Part shown: piece after piece, positions 61,429 to 64,000 of the stretch
Layout: each line of letters starts with the position of its first letter
Position numbering within the stretch: the first letter of the stretch is position 1
Source of the DNA: Mycobacterium bourgelatii
Lineage (GTDB): Bacteria; Actinomycetota; Actinomycetes; Mycobacteriales; Mycobacteriaceae
Assembly: GCF_010723575.1 (NCBI RefSeq)
Contig: NZ_BLKZ01000001.1
Coordinates: 1,736,001 to 1,800,000, forward strand
DNA: 64,000 bases
Direction: 5' to 3'
The notes under the pieces: model-generated
Told to the model about the DNA's origin: nothing
Database searches by the model: none
The model's input: the letters and a program-made list of their open reading frames with translations, nothing else
Program-made: the position numbers and the translations under genes

Positions 61429-63084
61429 TTGGGCACGTCGGAACGTCTGCTGGACGCCTCCGCCCTGCGAGATTGGGCACACACCGCGGTAAGCGACTTG
61501 ATCACCCACATCGACGAGATCAACCGGCTGAACGTCTTCCCCGTGGCCGACTCCGACACGGGCGCCAACATGCTGTTCACCATGCGCTCCGCGCTTGCCG
61601 AGGCAAATTCGGCCGCGAGCCCGGCCACCGTCGCCGGGGTGGCGGCAGCGCTTTCGGCGGGCGCGCTGAACGGAGCGCGCGGCAACTCCGGGGTGATCCT
61701 TTCCCAGATCCTGCGCGGTATCGCCGATGCGACCGCGAGCGCTGCGACCGAATCCGGCGTGGAATTGCCCGCGATCGACGCCACCGTCCTGGCTGCCGGG
61801 TTGTGGCGCGGGGTGGAGCTCGTCGTCGTCTCCATGGGCGGCACCGAGGTCCCCGGCACCATCGTCTCGGTGCTGCGCGCTGCGGCCGGCGCCGTCGAGC
61901 AATGCGCTCGGGGCGGGGAAGGGCTGGCCCAGGCGATTGCGGCCGCAGCCGATGCGGCCGTCGTCGCGCTGGAAAAAACCCCTGAGCAGCTCGACGTGCT
62001 GGCCGACGCCGGCGCGGTGGACGCCGGCGGGCGTGGCCTGCTGGTTCTGCTGGATGCCCTGTCTTCGACACTCACCGGTCAGGCACCCGCCCGCGCGGTC
62101 TACGAGCCCGCACCTCGAGCCCTGCAGCCAGATCCCGACGCCCAACCTCGCGCCCCGCAGTTCGAAGTGATGTACCAGCTGGCCGGGTGCGATGCGGCCG
62201 GCGCAGACGCACTGCGGGATCGGCTGGGAGAGCTCGGCGACTCGGTGGCCATCGCGGCCGCGCCGACGGGGACCGACGCCAGCTACTCCGTGCACGTGCA
62301 CACCGACGACGCCGGTGCCGCCGTCGAGGCGGGGCTGGCCGCCGGGCAGTTGAGTCGGATCGTGATCTCGGCGTTGAGCTCTGGTGTGGCGGGGCTGCCG
62401 CCCGGTGGATGGACCCGGGAACGCGCCGTCTTGGCGGTGGTCGACGGAGACGGTGCCGAGGAGTTGTTCACCGGCGAGGGGGCCTCGGTGCTCCGGCCGG
62501 AGCCGGACGCCGAGATCACTGCCCATCAGTTGATGCGGGCGGTGGTAGACGCCGGCGCCGCGCAGGTGATCGTGCTGCCCAACGGCTACGTGGCCGCCGA
62601 GGAACTGGTGGCTGGATGCACGGCGGCCATCGGGTGGGGCGTCGACGTGGTGCCGGTTCCGACGGGCTCGATGGTCCAGGGATTGGCGGCATTGGCCGTC
62701 CACGAGCCGAGCCGGCAGGCCGTCGACGACGGATACACCATGGCCCGCGCGACTGGCGCCACCCGCCACGGCTCGGTGCGCATCGCGACGGAACGGGCGT
62801 TGACCTGGGCGGGTACCTGTTCGCCCGGTGACGGCCTGGGCATTGCCGGCGACGAGGTGCTCATCGTCGCCGACGATGTGGCCTCGGCGGCGATCGGACT
62901 ACTAGATCTACTGCTTGCCGCGGGCGGCGAACTGGTGACGGTGCTTTTCGGCGCCGACCTCGAGGAGGACAACGAGGTCGGGGGCATTCTGGAAAAGCAC
63001 GTACACGACCACCACCCGGGCACCGAGTTGGTCACCTACTACACCGGGCACCACGGCGACGCACTGTTGATCGGGGTCGAGTAG
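61429..63084 (+). CDS. DhaL/DegV-type kinase subunit, FakA-like (intact Rv2975c-Rv2974c equivalent)
   Basis: 551 residues from TTG 61429, with AGGAGGTGG upstream. The DhaL (DAK2) domain occupies about 1-200: ATP/Mg motif VFPVADSDTGANMLFTMRSA (about 36) and NGARGNSGVILSQILRGIAD (about 85). The central and C-terminal domains (SYSVHVHTDDAGAAVEAGL, YTMARATGATRHGSVRIATE) match the FakA family, which phosphorylates fatty acids bound to FakB. H37Rv is annotated with two pieces here; this copy is one frame. recG starts 2 nt later. Confidence 0.9.
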   Translation: MGTSERLLDASALRDWAHTAVSDLITHIDEINRLNVFPVADSDTGANMLFTMRSALAEANSAASPATVAGVAAALSAGALNGARGNSGVILSQILRGIADATASAATESGVELPAIDATVLAAGLWRGVELVVVSMGGTEVPGTIVSVLRAAAGAVEQCARGGEGLAQAIAAAADAAVVALEKTPEQLDVLADAGAVDAGGRGLLVLLDALSSTLTGQAPARAVYEPAPRALQPDPDAQPRAPQFEVMYQLAGCDAAGADALRDRLGELGDSVAIAAAPTGTDASYSVHVHTDDAGAAVEAGLAAGQLSRIVISALSSGVAGLPPGGWTRERAVLAVVDGDGAEELFTGEGASVLRPEPDAEITAHQLMRAVVDAGAAQVIVLPNGYVAAEELVAGCTAAIGWGVDVVPVPTGSMVQGLAALAVHEPSRQAVDDGYTMARATGATRHGSVRIATERALTWAGTCSPGDGLGIAGDEVLIVADDVASAAIGLLDLLLAAGGELVTVLFGADLEEDNEVGGILEKHVHDHHPGTELVTYYTGHHGDALLIGVE

Positions 63085-63086
63085 CT

Positions 63087-64000
63087 GTGGTGTCGCTGGA
63101 CGATTCGCTGAAGTTCCTGCTCACCGACAAGTCCGTCGCGTTACTCGACGAGTGTTTCGGGATTCGAACGGTCGACGACCTGCTTCGGCACTACCCGCGC
63201 AGCTACGTGGTGGGCGCAGCCAGGCGGGGCGCCGAGGACGCGCGACCCGAGGTGGGTGAGCACATCACCGTGGTCGATGTCATCACCGCGACGAATACCT
63301 TTTCCATGAAAAAGAGGGGGAGAAAAGGCCTCCGCGTCACCCTCGGGTCCGGCCGCGGCAAGGTCACGGCAACCTTCTTCAACGCCGAATACATCTCGAA
63401 AGGCCTAACCAAAGATACGAGGGTGATGCTGTCCGGCGAGGTCGGCTACTACAACGGCGTCATGCAGCTGACGCACCCGGCGTTCCTCATCCTTGACTCG
63501 CCCGACGGTCAGAAGAACAAAGGCTCGAAGTCGCTGAAAAAGATTGCGGAGGCATCCCACGCCATCAGCAGTGATGACGTCGTGTCGGCATACGAGGGGC
63601 AGTTCTTCCCCATCTACCCGGCCTCGTCGAAGATGCAGAGCTGGGACATTTTCGGCTGTGTACGACAGGTGCTGGACCTCCTTGATCCGGTGCCGGATCC
63701 GTTGCCCGCCGAACTGCTCGCCGAGCACGGGCTGATGTCCGAGGACGAGGCGTTGCGCGCCATCCACCTCTCCGAGAGCCCGGCGGTGCGAGCTCGCGCT
63801 GTGGACCGCCTCACCTTCGACGAAGCCGTCGGACTGCAATGGGGGCTGGTCGGTCGCCGGCACAGCGAACTGGCGCAATCCGGGCCTGCGGCGCGATGGC
63901 GGCCCGACGGTTTGGCGGCCGAGCTGTTACAGCGCTTGCCGTTCGAGCTCACGGCCGGGCAGCGTGAGGTGCTTGACGTGCTATCCAGCGAGCTGGCGGC
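63087..64000 (+). CDS. recG: ATP-dependent DNA helicase RecG (partial, N-terminal part)
   Basis: 304 codons from GTG 63087 (or GTG 63090), cut by the window edge; the full protein is about 740 residues. The N-terminal wedge/OB region reads RTVDDLLRHYPRSYVVGAAR, VMLSGEVGYYNGVMQLTHPA and FFPIYPASSKMQSWDIFGCV. The segment ends in LPFELTAGQREVLDVLSSEL, just before the Walker A box. It rescues stalled forks and migrates Holliday junctions. It follows the FakA-like gene with a 2-nt gap. Confidence 0.95.
   Translation, partial: MVSLDDSLKFLLTDKSVALLDECFGIRTVDDLLRHYPRSYVVGAARRGAEDARPEVGEHITVVDVITATNTFSMKKRGRKGLRVTLGSGRGKVTATFFNAEYISKGLTKDTRVMLSGEVGYYNGVMQLTHPAFLILDSPDGQKNKGSKSLKKIAEASHAISSDDVVSAYEGQFFPIYPASSKMQSWDIFGCVRQVLDLLDPVPDPLPAELLAEHGLMSEDEALRAIHLSESPAVRARAVDRLTFDEAVGLQWGLVGRRHSELAQSGPAARWRPDGLAAELLQRLPFELTAGQREVLDVLSSELA

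Overview
The window is chromosomal DNA from a GC-rich, slow-growing Mycobacterium. Gene content and order follow the M. tuberculosis H37Rv stretch Rv3006 (lppZ) to Rv2973c (recG), written in inverted orientation. Two PE_PGRS genes and an MPTR-like PPE gene point to the clade holding the M. tuberculosis complex, M. kansasii, M. marinum and relatives. The species cannot be fixed from the sequence alone.

Conserved backbone: lppZ (partial), a DoxX-family gene, cfp6, ilvB1-ilvN-ilvC, an Rv2997-like oxidoreductase, serA, leuB, an MFS transporter, an FAH-family gene, gltX, tRNA-Gln and tRNA-Glu, an Rv2991-like FDOR gene, an IclR regulator divergent from leuC-leuD, hupB, mutT1, ppk, fbiD, gpsA, ddlA, an Rv2980-like DUF3515 gene, thiL, ung, rpmB, a FakA-like kinase gene and the start of recG. 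Branched-chain amino-acid synthesis is the main metabolic theme (ilvBNC, leuB, leuCD), with serine synthesis and cell-wall or cofactor genes around it. ilvB1 is preceded by what looks like a complete transcription-attenuation leader: a leaderless 15-residue peptide carrying Leu-Val-Val-Ile codons, then two consecutive hairpins, the second a terminator.

Accessory insertions relative to the H37Rv order as I recall it: (1) 2007-4078, a DUF4333 membrane protein and a zinc-metallopeptidase-like lipoprotein; (2) 10319-13933, two tandem GT2 glycosyltransferases; (3) 14051-14374, a 55-bp tandem repeat abutting the serA promoter; (4) 20913-22349, an ISL3-family insertion sequence with an 8-bp target duplication, separating tRNA-Gln from tRNA-Glu; (5) about 23.1-41.5 kb, an island with two PE_PGRS genes (one broken), a PPE gene, a stand-alone fatty acyl-AMP ligase and an IclR regulator; (6) 54080-60286, a nitroreductase, a SnoaL-like protein, an SDR and a tetR-mmpS-mmpL operon.

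The island is the most interesting part. Its two ends carry related sequence: the intact Rv2991-like gene with its terminator on the left, and a decayed piece of the same kind of gene on the right. Within it, an almost identical 31-bp element built from GTCA/TGAC half-sites lies upstream of PE_PGRS-1, of the PPE/PE_PGRS-2 pair and of the acyl-AMP ligase. The PPE and ligase promoters are also linked by a 27-bp inverted repeat. This suggests one regulator controls secreted PE/PPE proteins together with a lipid-activating enzyme; the IclR gene in the island is the obvious candidate.

Many genes (DoxX family, ilvB1 leader peptide, GT2-b, serA, FAH family, the leuCD-adjacent iclR, fbiD, ung, SDR) have a TANNNT hexamer 6-8 nt before their start codon, the pattern of mycobacterial leaderless transcripts. 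I used it to choose starts.
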